Shown here piece after piece: positions 1-8,242 of a stretch of DNA of 64,000 nucleotides. The stretch covers positions 1 through 64,000 of the forward strand of contig JBPYCQ010000003.1 in the NCBI GenBank assembly GCA_051846895.1, in the 5' to 3' direction. Every line of letters begins with the position of its first letter. Positions within the stretch are counted from its first letter, which is position 1. Both the position numbers and the translations under genes were made by a program. Source of the DNA: CALKAL01 sp051846895. Its GTDB lineage: Bacteria; Bacillota; Bacilli; Bacillales; Alkalibacillaceae. The notes beneath the pieces are model-generated. The model searched no databases, was not told the DNA's origin, and saw only the letters and a program-made list of their open reading frames with translations.

Positions 1-16
1 TGAGTCAATTTCATAA
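1..16 (+). repeat. IS left terminal inverted repeat
   Basis: Begins TGAGTCAATTTCATAA and is identical over 16 bp to the reverse complement of 1670-1685. Similarity stops after base 16. Confidence 0.85.
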
Positions 17-195
17 TTGCTCTTTTTTATAAAACACAGACTAACAGTATTTTATAAAACGTGTTTTTAAAATTTATACTGAAGTAAAACTAATTGATAA
101 CAACATTACTCCACTACTGTTTAAACCGACAGTTGCTTGTTTGACCTTTTAGGGTCTATACAGACCTGAATTATTTCTCGTTAGCATTAATGCTG

Positions 196-1557
196 CTACG
201 CAGCCTGACCTTGTTGATTAAATGCTGTATTAATACGATCAGCTGCTAACTTGGATGCATTATAGATAAGCGTAACTAAATCAAAGTGAGTTTTAGCCCG
301 CTTTCCAGAGCGATATCGAACATTATTTAGTTGGAAATACCCTTTCAAATATGCATTTACTCTTTCGACTGCTGTACGTTGATTATAGATCTTATCCCAT
401 GCTTTTGAACCACGAGCTGGGGCTGTGTATTTTCTCAGATCTTTGGTGATCTTCATTTTAAATACTTTTTGACAGATACCATCATTAGCCAATGGGCAAT
501 CTACACATTCTTTGGGTCTCGTATATTTTAGTGTTTCATATTTAGCATCATAGCTATCGTAGCGATAGGAGTGCTCTCTGAAACAAGTAGGGGCAAAATG
601 TTTGTCAAACCCGATGGGTTCAGGCTCGTTTCGCTTGTTATAAGCAATCACGGACTGTTGTCCCATTCTATAGACTTGTTTATAAATCGCTTCAAAGTCA
701 TATCCAGCGTCCATTGTTAGGTATCTTATATTAGGTAGTTGCAAGCCCTGAATACCTTTCAAAAGTGGAATAGCTGCTTTCCCATCATTTAAGTTTCCTG
801 ATGAGAGAAGTGTTTGTAAAATATAATGACTCGAGGAGCCAACGGCTAAATGAGCTTTATATCCATACCAAAATTCATTCTTACCTTCTGAGTTCTTCTT
901 CACGCCCCATTCGGGATCTTGGGGAACTTCTTTGCGAAGTTCGTTTAAAGGTACGTCTAACTGATCTTCAATTTTTTTTTGATAGATTGGCAAATTAGCT
1001 TCCTTTTCAGCTTGTTCTTTTTTCCATTGTTCTCGTTCTGCCTTTGGTTTACGTCCACGTTTCTTTGGCTTAGATTTTGGTTTGTCTTTGTCTTTTTTTC
1101 GTGGTGCTTGATCACGTGCTTCAAAATGTGTTGCATCAATGGCTACGATCTCATCAGTGATATAACCTTCAGATATGGCTTGGGTAATTAATGTTTCTTG
1201 AACCGTTTCCAATACATCAGACTCACTAATTTGTTTAATGATTCTTGAATAAGCAGCTTCTGAAGGAACTTTATCAGAATATAAGAAACCGCAATCAAGT
1301 TTAAAAATCAAATCGTTTTCAAGTCGTTTGACTAAATCCTTAATCGTAGGAATACGCTCTGTAATCCTTGCGATTAACGAGTAAATCATAGCTCCATAAT
1401 TCAGTTGAACAGGGGGTCCATATCGGGACTTCTTCGTAACGACAGCGAAGATAGGATCGATATCAATTGCAGAAAAAATTGCATCAAATCTATGGGTAGG
1501 TTCTAATTCATATAATTCTTGGATGTCAAACAGGCTTTCTTGTCGTATAATAGACAT
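196..1557 (-). CDS. DDE transposase of the IS
   Basis: 453-residue transposase that should cut and rejoin the IS ends. A DDE triad is visible: D141 in AIDATHFEAR, D283 in LTMDAGYD and E398 in RTAVERVNAYLK, the spacing and context seen in IS1182/IS5-type enzymes. A very basic Lys/Arg-rich insert (about 152-185) separates the first Asp from the rest. A Cys cluster (C351, C354, C362) may bind metal. The start codon follows GGAGGAAG at good spacing, and the frame is intact, so the element could be active. The family assignment within the IS1182/IS5 group is from memory and is less certain than the transposase call. Confidence 0.92.
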   Translation of the reverse strand: MSIIRQESLFDIQELYELEPTHRFDAIFSAIDIDPIFAVVTKKSRYGPPVQLNYGAMIYSLIARITERIPTIKDLVKRLENDLIFKLDCGFLYSDKVPSEAAYSRIIKQISESDVLETVQETLITQAISEGYITDEIVAIDATHFEARDQAPRKKDKDKPKSKPKKRGRKPKAEREQWKKEQAEKEANLPIYQKKIEDQLDVPLNELRKEVPQDPEWGVKKNSEGKNEFWYGYKAHLAVGSSSHYILQTLLSSGNLNDGKAAIPLLKGIQGLQLPNIRYLTMDAGYDFEAIYKQVYRMGQQSVIAYNKRNEPEPIGFDKHFAPTCFREHSYRYDSYDAKYETLKYTRPKECVDCPLANDGICQKVFKMKITKDLRKYTAPARGSKAWDKIYNQRTAVERVNAYLKGYFQLNNVRYRSGKRAKTHFDLVTLIYNASKLAADRINTAFNQQGQAA

Positions 1558-1669
1558 AGGGAGTCTTCCTCCAATCGTTTGAGAGTTGTAGTTAACTACT
1601 CAATTCGACATTTTGGGGAGGTACTCCTTTTTTAATTACTCAAAAGCCTTGAGCCCCATGGGCTCAGAT

Positions 1670-1685
1670 TTATGAAATTGACTCA
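1670..1685 (-). repeat. IS right terminal inverted repeat
   Basis: Reverse complement of bases 1-16 with no mismatch over 16 bp. It lies about 110 bp upstream of the transposase start codon. Confidence 0.85.
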
Positions 1686-1729
1686 AATATATAATCAAAA
1701 AATACTATTTATTAGTTATTAGCTAATAT

Positions 1730-1987
1730 TCAAACTTTATGACTATGTCCACATTCAACTAATTTTTCCTTTGCACGTTTTGACATTTTTTTAATGGCTG
1801 CTTCTCTTTTCATAGCTTCACTTTTAGAATTAAATGCTTCAACATACACTAGTTGAACAGGGAGTCTTGAACGTGTATATTTAGATGCTTTCCCTTCTCC
1901 ATGTTTTTTTAAACGTTGATCGATATCAACTGTGTAACCTGTATATAGTGACTGATCGCCGCAGCGCAAAATATACGTGTAGAACAT
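1730..1987 (-). CDS. GIY-YIG nuclease-fold protein (YazA/UPF0213-like)
   Basis: 85-residue single-domain GIY-YIG protein of the UPF0213 type. The diagnostic N-terminal YTYILRC and LYTGYT strands are present, followed by the conserved Arg of DQRLKKH and KAMKREAAIKK-like helix residues. Full length matches the family, whose members are small stand-alone GIY-YIG proteins. The cellular role of YazA-like proteins is not established. It follows the RluA synthase by 19 bp and is probably co-transcribed. In B. subtilis yazA sits elsewhere, next to yabB, so the context differs. Confidence 0.9.
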   Translation of the reverse strand: MFYTYILRCGDQSLYTGYTVDIDQRLKKHGEGKASKYTRSRLPVQLVYVEAFNSKSEAMKREAAIKKMSKRAKEKLVECGHSHKV

Positions 1988-2006
1988 ATAAACACCTTAC
2001 TTTCAT

Positions 2007-2909
2007 CTACTTTTCTTTCAACAGACGTTTGAAAGGTTTAGGTACTTTTGTAACAAAATTCATCTCCACTCCGCTTACCGGGTGAACAAAAGTTATTTTT
2101 CGCGCATGCAAACCTAGACGTTTCATTGGATTACTTTTCGCTCCATATTTTTTATCACCAACAATAGAATGTCCTAAATCTTGCATATGAACTCTGATTT
2201 GATTCTTTCTTCCCGTATCTAAATGTACCTCTAATAATGTATATTTTCCGTTTGACTGCAGTTTTTTATAATGTGTAATAGCCTTTTTTCCATTTTTTTG
2301 ATCATTCGTTGAGTGAACTTTCATTGATTTATTATTTTCAACTAAATAAGACGTGACTGTCCCTTCTTCCCTTTGAACATTCCCTTCAACTAACGCGACA
2401 TATACTCTTCTTTTGACCAACTTTTTCCACTCATACTGTAACTTATTTTTTGCTTTTTCACTTTTAGCAAAAATCATGACACCACTCGTCTCACGATCCA
2501 AGCGGTGAACGATATAAATACGGTTTCTGCGGTTGACTCCTTTAATATAATTCATTAGCTCATGATAGGCAGTTTTAGATTTTTCCTTTTCTGTTGCTAT
2601 TGTTAGTAGTCCTGCATCCTTTTCAATAACAATTAAATCTTCATCCTCAAATAGAACCTTAACACCACTTAATATCGCATCATTTTTAGCATAATTATTT
2701 TTCATTACAGAAACTGTGTGACCTTGTTCTAAAGGAAAATCAAATTGCGTTTGCACAGTTCCATTTACCATAACTTGTTCTCGAGCTAACATCGATTTTA
2801 TTGAATTACGTCCTTTTGATTCATAAATAGCTGTTAAAAAATCCATTAATCCCGTCGATGTATCAACACTAAAATTTTCATAACGAATATCTTGCAACCC
2901 TTTTTTCAA
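2007..2909 (-). CDS. RluA-family pseudouridine synthase with S4 domain
   Basis: 300-residue RNA pseudouridine synthase, expected to isomerise uridine in rRNA or tRNA. An S4-like RNA-binding segment occupies about residues 18-68, followed by the catalytic domain with HRLDRETSG, where D138 is the family's nucleophile-type Asp. The later GRKNQIRVHM motif is also typical of RluA/RluD enzymes. The target uridine cannot be read from sequence. It is first in a likely two-gene unit with the GIY-YIG protein, downstream of a terminator that closes the lipoprotein gene. A second, S4-less paralogue lies at 60.0-60.7 kb. Confidence 0.92.
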   Translation of the reverse strand: MKKGLQDIRYENFSVDTSTGLMDFLTAIYESKGRNSIKSMLAREQVMVNGTVQTQFDFPLEQGHTVSVMKNNYAKNDAILSGVKVLFEDEDLIVIEKDAGLLTIATEKEKSKTAYHELMNYIKGVNRRNRIYIVHRLDRETSGVMIFAKSEKAKNKLQYEWKKLVKRRVYVALVEGNVQREEGTVTSYLVENNKSMKVHSTNDQKNGKKAITHYKKLQSNGKYTLLEVHLDTGRKNQIRVHMQDLGHSIVGDKKYGAKSNPMKRLGLHARKITFVHPVSGVEMNFVTKVPKPFKRLLKEK

Positions 2910-2927
2910 ATTAATTCACTCCTAAAT

Positions 2928-2957
2928 TAAAAAATCCGCACACTTATTAGCATGCGG
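2928..2957 (-). terminator. Rho-independent terminator of the lipoprotein gene
   Basis: On the minus strand CCGCATGC pairs with GTGTGCGG (with G-U pairs) around a 6-base loop and is followed by ATTTTTTAA. It lies just after the stop at 2965. Confidence 0.75.
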
Positions 2958-2964
2958 AAAATCG

Positions 2965-3462
2965 TTAATTTTTTTCTACCTCAACGAATAATTCTCCAAA
3001 TTTATCGCCATCGAGATATACATCTAAACGCCAAATGCCTTCATATGGAAGTGACATATCAATTGAAGTAAAAGCGCGATTACCACTTATCATTGGTACT
3101 GGAGATTCCCACACTTTTTCCTCATCCTCTGTTCCAGCATTTAATACAACTGCTTTTTCAACATCACCTGTCGCCTCATGGACCGCTTCTATACGAACGG
3201 GTCCTGTTATAGGAGTATTTTCTTTACCCCAAATAAATATAGTATAATTCTTAATTTCTTTGGCAACAAAAGGCAAATCGAGAATCGCTAATTTACCCTC
3301 TACACCACGAACATCATATTCACCTAACGTAAATGAAGGACTAAGTTCCCAACCTTCTTCTTGTTTGACATCTTTATCTTTATCAGTGTCGTCAGTATTC
3401 GAACATGCTGTTACAACTATTGCTAGAAATAAGATGACAGCTAGTTGTGCGATTCGTTTCAC
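2965..3462 (-). CDS. Lipoprotein of unknown function (DUF4871-like)
   Basis: 165-residue secreted lipoprotein. A short basic start, a hydrophobic stretch and the lipobox VTAC (Cys20) give a clear lipoprotein signal peptide. An acidic linker follows, then a beta-rich domain containing GKLAILDLPFVAKE and WRLDVYLDGDKFGELFVEV. This arrangement reminds me of DUF4871 lipoproteins of bacilli, but I cannot verify that. It would be anchored on the outer face of the membrane. It is monocistronic, with its own terminator. Confidence 0.75.
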   Translation of the reverse strand: MKRIAQLAVILFLAIVVTACSNTDDTDKDKDVKQEEGWELSPSFTLGEYDVRGVEGKLAILDLPFVAKEIKNYTIFIWGKENTPITGPVRIEAVHEATGDVEKAVVLNAGTEDEEKVWESPVPMISGNRAFTSIDMSLPYEGIWRLDVYLDGDKFGELFVEVEKN

Positions 3463-3555
3463 GAGAATTCCCCCATACAGTTTGTGTTAAATTTTATATA
3501 TAAAATATAACACAACAAAAAGAAATTGAAAACTAGTCCCTTGGTTCATCGTTCC

Positions 3556-3657
3556 TTATTTTTTAACAATATCATCCTTTAACCCTGCCCAAAATGCAAT
3601 CACAATCGACAAAATCACAACGATAAACGGTGCATATGTGTATAAAAATTCATTCAT
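3556..3657 (-). CDS. cydS: CydS, small subunit of cytochrome bd oxidase
   Basis: 33-residue single-span membrane peptide. It begins MNEFLYTYAP, continues as a hydrophobic helix (FIVVILSIVIAF) and ends WAGLKDDIVKK. Length, the YAP motif at the start and the WxGLKD end match my memory of the 33-residue CydS of the Geobacillus bd oxidase structure, where it packs on CydA. It lies 13 bp after the cydB stop with AGGAGGAATA as ribosome site, so it is the last gene of the bd operon. Standard gene callers often miss it because of its size. Confidence 0.88.
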   Translation of the reverse strand: MNEFLYTYAPFIVVILSIVIAFWAGLKDDIVKK

Positions 3658-3670
3658 CAGTTATTCCTCC

Positions 3671-4684
3671 TTATTTATCCCCTTTAACATAACCTTTATT
3701 AAATAAAAATAATTTACCTAGTAACCATAACGATGGTAGCAGTAATAAAAGCCCTAGTACAAAAACAATCACTAAAGCTGTCGCCATCGCATCATTAGTA
3801 AATCCATCGTAAATCGTTAAATACGGGTATAACAAATACGGATAATGCGAGATTCCATATGCAAAAAAGGCTAAAGCAAACTGGAGGACTAAACTCCAAA
3901 ATGCCAAACTATAAGCTTTTCTTTTAAATAATAGCCAAACTGTAATGACAAAGAATATAGAAGACAACCCAAAAATCCACCAAAAATCAATAATATTGTT
4001 GTAGTGTTCGGCATTATGAAATTTTAACTGCCAAATAATTAGTAATGCTGATAATATGGTTGGCACACTCCACAATAAAGCATATTTCCTTAATATTTCC
4101 CTAGCACGATAATCTTTCGCAACATCTGCATAAGCGGTTAAGAAGGTTGCGGAAATATATAAAACACTTACAACACTTAAAATAACGATACTCCATGTCA
4201 ATGGGCTAAAAAACAGCTTTTCGTAAAGCAATACAGGGTTCCCATCAATCATCTCGACAAACCCACCTTCGGAAATTGTCAGCACGATTGACAATGATGC
4301 TGGAATAAGCAAACCCGCAACCCCATATAAGAAAATATATACTTTACTATCCTTAGCACCATACGTCTGAAACGCATAGTATGAACCTCTAATAGCGAGT
4401 AATATAATTGATATACTAACTGGTACAAGCAAAACCGTGCCATAATAATAAGCCGTACTAGGAAAAAATCCGATTATACCGACAAAGAAGAAGACTAAAA
4501 AAACATTCGTCACTTCCCAAACCGGTGATAAATAACGCTGAATAATATTGTGCAAAATGTGTCTCGTATTTGATAGCTCACTGTATGCACTAAAAAATCC
4601 TGCTCCAAAGTCGATTGAGGCGATGATAATGTAACCAAATAGGAAAATCCAAAGCACAGAAATACCTAAAATAGCTAAATCCAT
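3671..4684 (-). CDS. cydB: Cytochrome bd menaquinol oxidase subunit II
   Basis: 337-residue polytopic membrane protein with eight to nine hydrophobic helices, the usual size of CydB. It pairs with CydA to form the quinol:O2 oxidoreductase that reduces oxygen to water with high affinity and releases protons outside. The ATG overlaps the cydA stop as TAATG, so translation is probably coupled. The sequence belongs to the short-Q-loop, YthAB/Geobacillus type rather than the E. coli type, judging from its CydA partner. CydS follows directly. Confidence 0.93.
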   Translation of the reverse strand: MDLAILGISVLWIFLFGYIIIASIDFGAGFFSAYSELSNTRHILHNIIQRYLSPVWEVTNVFLVFFFVGIIGFFPSTAYYYGTVLLVPVSISIILLAIRGSYYAFQTYGAKDSKVYIFLYGVAGLLIPASLSIVLTISEGGFVEMIDGNPVLLYEKLFFSPLTWSIVILSVVSVLYISATFLTAYADVAKDYRAREILRKYALLWSVPTILSALLIIWQLKFHNAEHYNNIIDFWWIFGLSSIFFVITVWLLFKRKAYSLAFWSLVLQFALAFFAYGISHYPYLLYPYLTIYDGFTNDAMATALVIVFVLGLLLLLPSLWLLGKLFLFNKGYVKGDK

Positions 4685-6027
4685 TATCGATCCCTCCTTT
4701 CAGCAGCATATTCAGCGAGTTCACGTTCAACTGGGTTCTTTTTAAACATACGTGTTAAAACAATGGTACTTGCTATAGCTAACACGAGATATAAAGCGGC
4801 AAATAATACTAACATTGTATCTACATAGTCAGCACTTGTTGCACCTTCTGGAACTTTCATATATCCTCTTAGGATCCAAGGCTGTCTACCAAACTCTGCA
4901 TAATACCATCCCATCTCAATTGCAATAATCGCAAGCGGTCCAGTTAACAATAATATTGTATTAAACATTTTACTTCTAATGAACGACCATCCACGCCGTA
5001 CGCCAAACCAATAGATTAAAGCAATTAATGGCAAAAGCACACCGATTGTTACCATTAAATCAAAGAAATAATGAACAAAAAGTGGTGGTCTTTCATCTTC
5101 AGGAAATTCTTCTAAACCAATCACTTCTGCTTTCGGATTGTTATGCGATAAAATACTTAAAGCATACGGGATTTTCAGTGCCCCTCTTACTTCTCCTTCA
5201 TCATCCAACCAACCATAAAGAAGTAAAGGCGCTTCTGTTGTCGTTTCAAAATGCCATTCAGCAGCTGCTAGTTTTTCAGGTTGATGTTCAGCTAAAAACT
5301 TCGCTGAAAAATCCCCTATTAAAGCAGTTGCAACAGCAAAAATTAAACCAACCTTTAATGTAAGGTGTAACGCTTTTTTATAATAAATATGCTTTCTTCC
5401 TTTTAATAAACTAAAGGCAGCAATTGATGCTAACACGAATGCTGACGTCATATAAGCTGAAGTCATGACGTGAGCAACTTTTGTCGGTGTAGACGGATTA
5501 AACATTGCCGCGATTGGATTAACGTTCACTAACGCACCATTTACGACATCAAATCCTTGAGGCGTATTCATAAACGCATTTACCATTGTAATGAAGAAAG
5601 CGGAGAACGATGCACCAATCGCAACTGGAATGAGTAGTAACATATGTTTTTTCTGATTTTCAAATCGATCCCACGTATATAAATAGATTCCTAGAAAAAT
5701 AGCTTCAAAGAAAAAGGCGAATGTCTCCATAAAAAGAGGTAGACTGATGACATGACCAGCAAGTTCCATGAAATTCGGCCACAATAGGGAAAGTTGAAGT
5801 CCAATGGCTGTTCCAGTCACTACCCCAACTGCAACGGTAATCACGAACCCACGTGTCCAACGACGAGCAAGTAGTATATAATGCTCATCATTTTTCTTAA
5901 TCCCAATCCATTGCGCAATCGCTATCATTAATGGAACACCGACACCGATTGTTGCAAAAATTATGTGAAACGATAAAGTTAATCCTGTTAACGTTCGACT
6001 AAAAAAGACCGGATCATACTCCCACAT
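4684..6027 (-). CDS. cydA: Cytochrome bd menaquinol oxidase subunit I
   Basis: 447-residue haem-carrying and quinol-oxidising subunit. H21 in LSFH fits the high-spin haem ligand. H186 and M325 fall where the low-spin b558 ligands lie in the Geobacillus enzyme, and the acidic ETFAFFFEA helix (E101, E108) and the GRQPW signature are present. K252 and E257 mark a short Q-loop, as in Bacillus YthA. The protein is full length. The operon runs from a 29-residue membrane peptide through cydA, cydB and cydS, and no cydCD assembly genes are adjacent. Confidence 0.95.
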   Translation of the reverse strand: MWEYDPVFFSRTLTGLTLSFHIIFATIGVGVPLMIAIAQWIGIKKNDEHYILLARRWTRGFVITVAVGVVTGTAIGLQLSLLWPNFMELAGHVISLPLFMETFAFFFEAIFLGIYLYTWDRFENQKKHMLLLIPVAIGASFSAFFITMVNAFMNTPQGFDVVNGALVNVNPIAAMFNPSTPTKVAHVMTSAYMTSAFVLASIAAFSLLKGRKHIYYKKALHLTLKVGLIFAVATALIGDFSAKFLAEHQPEKLAAAEWHFETTTEAPLLLYGWLDDEGEVRGALKIPYALSILSHNNPKAEVIGLEEFPEDERPPLFVHYFFDLMVTIGVLLPLIALIYWFGVRRGWSFIRSKMFNTILLLTGPLAIIAIEMGWYYAEFGRQPWILRGYMKVPEGATSADYVDTMLVLFAALYLVLAIASTIVLTRMFKKNPVERELAEYAAERRDR

Positions 6028-6043
6028 AGTGTGCCCCCCTACT

Positions 6044-6133
6044 CTATAAAAATCGTCTAATTATTGAAATGAACATAATAATTGCAACAATAAAACATGT
6101 AATAATTAGCCACTTCTCATGACGTTTATACAT
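6044..6133 (-). CDS. 29-residue membrane peptide leading the cyd operon
   Basis: A 29-codon frame reads MYKRHEKWLIITC, then a hydrophobic helix (FIVAIIMFISII), and ends RRFL. A strong AAAGGAGA ribosome site sits 7 bases before its ATG, and its stop is only 16 bases from the cydA start, so it is very likely translated and co-expressed with cydAB. One membrane span is predicted, with a positively charged N-terminus. I do not recognise the family. It could be another accessory bd subunit (compare CydX/CydH in other bacteria) or a leader peptide. Confidence 0.6.
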   Translation of the reverse strand: MYKRHEKWLIITCFIVAIIMFISIIRRFL

Positions 6134-6315
6134 ATAAACATCTCCTTTACCTATATCATACCCGTGAACAACCTTCTAAAATCACAGCAATCCTTAAAAA
6201 TTGGTTACGGAGTCGTGAGCAATATGTGAACGGATTTTAATAATTAAAACTAAAGAAGCAAATTTAAAAAAGATTAAAAACTCCCTTTCTTTAATATAGA
6301 TATTGTGATAGGATA

Positions 6316-6359
6316 ATATACGAACAATATAATGAAATAATTTACTTTCGTTCGTAAAT
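6316..6359 (+). promoter_or_regulatory. guaC promoter with a pair of PurBox-like PurR sites
   Basis: A near-consensus PurBox (ATATACGAACAAT, 6316-6328) faces a second copy in inverted orientation (6347-6359, minus-strand core ACGAAC). They are separated by about 18 bp and overlap a TATAAT (6328-6333). The remembered B. subtilis PurBox is AWWWCCGAACWWT, used as inverted pairs, and guaC is in its PurR regulon. PurR would repress here when PRPP is low. The second site matches less well. Confidence 0.7.
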
Positions 6360-6372
6360 TGGGGGTATTTCG

Positions 6373-7353
6373 ATGGAAAATATATTTGATTACGAGGATA
6401 TTCAATTAATTCCCGAAAAATGTATAGTGAAAAGTAGATCTGAATGTGATACTTCTATTGAGTTTGGTGGTTACACTTTTAGACTGCCTGTCGTTCCAGC
6501 AAACATGCAGACAATAATAGATGAAAACATCGCTAAATATTTAGCTAAGAACGGATATTTTTATATTATGCATCGATTTGAACCGGAAAAGAGAATAACA
6601 TTTATCAAAGATATGAAAGCAAATGGATTAATTGCATCTATAAGTGTTGGTGTTAAGGAAGATGACTATCAATTTATCAAAGAACTTAAACAAGAAGAAC
6701 TTTCACCTGAATTCATTACGATTGATATCGCCCACGGACACTCAGAAGCTGTCACTGAAATGATTAAACATATTAAAATGCATTTACCAACAAGTTTTGT
6801 CATTGCAGGGAATGTAGGAACACCTAAGGCTGTTATAGAATTAGAAAATGCTGGCGCTGATGCAGTGAAAGTTGGAATTGGTCCAGGAAAAGTATGTACG
6901 ACGAAGATTAAGACTGGTTTTGGAACTGGTGGCTGGCAATTAGCTGCTCTGAATTGGTGTGCGAAAGTCGCAACGAAACCACTTATCGCTGATGGCGGAA
7001 TCCGTACTCATGGTGACATTGCCAAATCTATACGATTTGGTGCATCGATGGTTATGATCGGATCCCTTTTAGCAGGACATGAAGAATCACCAGGAGAAAC
7101 TGTAGAAATTGACGGGCAATTATATAAAGAATATTTCGGATCTGCCTCTGAATACCAAAAAGGCGCAAGAAAAAATGTAGAAGGTAAAAAGATGTTAGTC
7201 GAATGTAAAGGACATTTACAAGATACTTTGACTGAAATGGAGCAAGACCTCCAATCATCTATTTCTTATGCGGGCGGTAAAGGTCTCGATGCTATTCGCC
7301 AAGTGAATTATGTCATTGTAAAAAATTCTATATTTAACGGTGATAATATTTAA
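6373..7353 (+). CDS. guaC: GMP reductase
   Basis: 326-residue NADPH-dependent GMP reductase that converts GMP to IMP and ammonia, linking guanine and adenine nucleotide pools. It is a TIM-barrel of the IMPDH/GMPR family. It has the catalytic loop GPGKVCTT with C175, the phosphate-binding IADGGIRTHGDIAKS segment, and no CBS insert, which separates it from IMP dehydrogenase. The length is that of the Bacillus/E. coli-type enzyme. It is monocistronic, with its own terminator and a PurBox-like promoter. The start follows a G-rich ribosome site (TTGGGGG). Confidence 0.95.
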   Translation: MENIFDYEDIQLIPEKCIVKSRSECDTSIEFGGYTFRLPVVPANMQTIIDENIAKYLAKNGYFYIMHRFEPEKRITFIKDMKANGLIASISVGVKEDDYQFIKELKQEELSPEFITIDIAHGHSEAVTEMIKHIKMHLPTSFVIAGNVGTPKAVIELENAGADAVKVGIGPGKVCTTKIKTGFGTGGWQLAALNWCAKVATKPLIADGGIRTHGDIAKSIRFGASMVMIGSLLAGHEESPGETVEIDGQLYKEYFGSASEYQKGARKNVEGKKMLVECKGHLQDTLTEMEQDLQSSISYAGGKGLDAIRQVNYVIVKNSIFNGDNI

Positions 7354-7361
7354 TAAAGTGA

Positions 7362-7395
7362 GAGCGGTGATACGATGAGGTATCCCGCTCTTTTA
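7362..7395 (+). terminator. guaC terminator
   Basis: GAGCGGTGATAC and GTATCCCGCTC pair with one bulged T around GATGAG, followed by TTTTATAAT. Confidence 0.85.
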
Positions 7396-7450
7396 TAATA
7401 TGTCTATGCTCATTCGCCATTGGAATAATCAATAACATCAAACTTGACCT

Positions 7451-8209
7451 TTAATTCAATTCCCTTAACCGTTTAAAGGCAGAATGAACTGTGAGTCTAT
7501 GATAAGATATCAACTGTTGTTTAAAGATGACTGCATAAATACCATAAGGTGTTGGAGATAATTTCATTAATTCATCTCGATTATTTATGTCAATAATGTT
7601 TACTTCAATTCCTAACCTTTTTGCACCATGAACAACATTATTAGTCGCTATATCGACAAATGGACATTGACGTGTGCGTAAAATTGTCAAATCTTCAAAA
7701 CGTGCAAGTCTTTCGTTCCAGTCATTAGGAAAATAGGGATTAGTTGCATTTCCAAATTTATGTACGAGTAATTCAAAACCATAAGGCGCATTATCTATGT
7801 GCTGAAAATCATGTTTCAAAAATATATCCTTACTAGGTGTCCAAGAAGTACTATCGTTTGTAACAACAATAACACCATTTTTATTTTGTTCCTTGGCATC
7901 TTCAATACATTTTTCAATTAACTGAGACGCATAACCTTTTCCCGTTATATGCACCCATAAACAATGAATTACTATATAATTCTTACCATAAACTACTCTT
8001 GAAGAATGCTCAATCGGAACATACTCTATAAACCCAGCTACTTTATCACCATCAAATATCTTTATATATTTAAGCCCTTCATTAAAACGCTCGATAAGCC
8101 AATTATTTTTATTAATATAACCATTTGATTTTGGTTTACTTCGAAGACAATAACAACCCTCTGTTTCTAAATTTGCATCACTTAACTCTACGATATCAGT
8201 AATCTCCAT
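7451..8209 (-). CDS. GNAT acetyltransferase with YoaP-like C-terminal domain
   Basis: 252-residue two-domain protein. Residues about 1-150 form a GNAT N-acetyltransferase fold, with the acetyl-CoA loop region around VHITGKGYASQLIEKCIEDA. Residues about 155-250 match the YoaP-like C-terminal domain, marked by APYGFELLVHKF and the TRQCPF segment, as in B. subtilis YoaP. The substrate is unknown. It is the last gene of a probable three-gene unit behind the APH-like kinase and the AAC(6')-like enzyme (33-bp gap). All three enzymes could modify small amines, though this is guilt by association. Confidence 0.85.
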   Translation of the reverse strand: MEITDIVELSDANLETEGCYCLRSKPKSNGYINKNNWLIERFNEGLKYIKIFDGDKVAGFIEYVPIEHSSRVVYGKNYIVIHCLWVHITGKGYASQLIEKCIEDAKEQNKNGVIVVTNDSTSWTPSKDIFLKHDFQHIDNAPYGFELLVHKFGNATNPYFPNDWNERLARFEDLTILRTRQCPFVDIATNNVVHGAKRLGIEVNIIDINNRDELMKLSPTPYGIYAVIFKQQLISYHRLTVHSAFKRLRELN

Positions 8210-8242
8210 CCCATTCTCCCCGATACTTTAAAATTTTAGTTT

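Larger units (their letters stand above)
1..1685 (-). mobile_element. Insertion sequence with one DDE transposase (IS1182/IS5-like group)
   Basis: The first 16 bases of the window (1-16) are repeated exactly as a reverse complement at 1670-1685 and enclose a single transposase gene, which defines an element of about 1685 bp. Between the transposase start and the right end lie a 12-bp perfect palindrome (1588-1599) and a gagccc/gggctc hairpin (1651-1665). Such hairpins near an IS end often limit read-through transcription, but that role here is inference. A target duplication cannot be judged because the left flank lies outside the window. The repeat could extend beyond base 1. Confidence 0.85.

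Noticed and set aside
5028..5363. 111-codon frame antisense to cydA
   Set aside because: Leu/Gln-rich shadow of a conserved membrane gene with no ribosome site.
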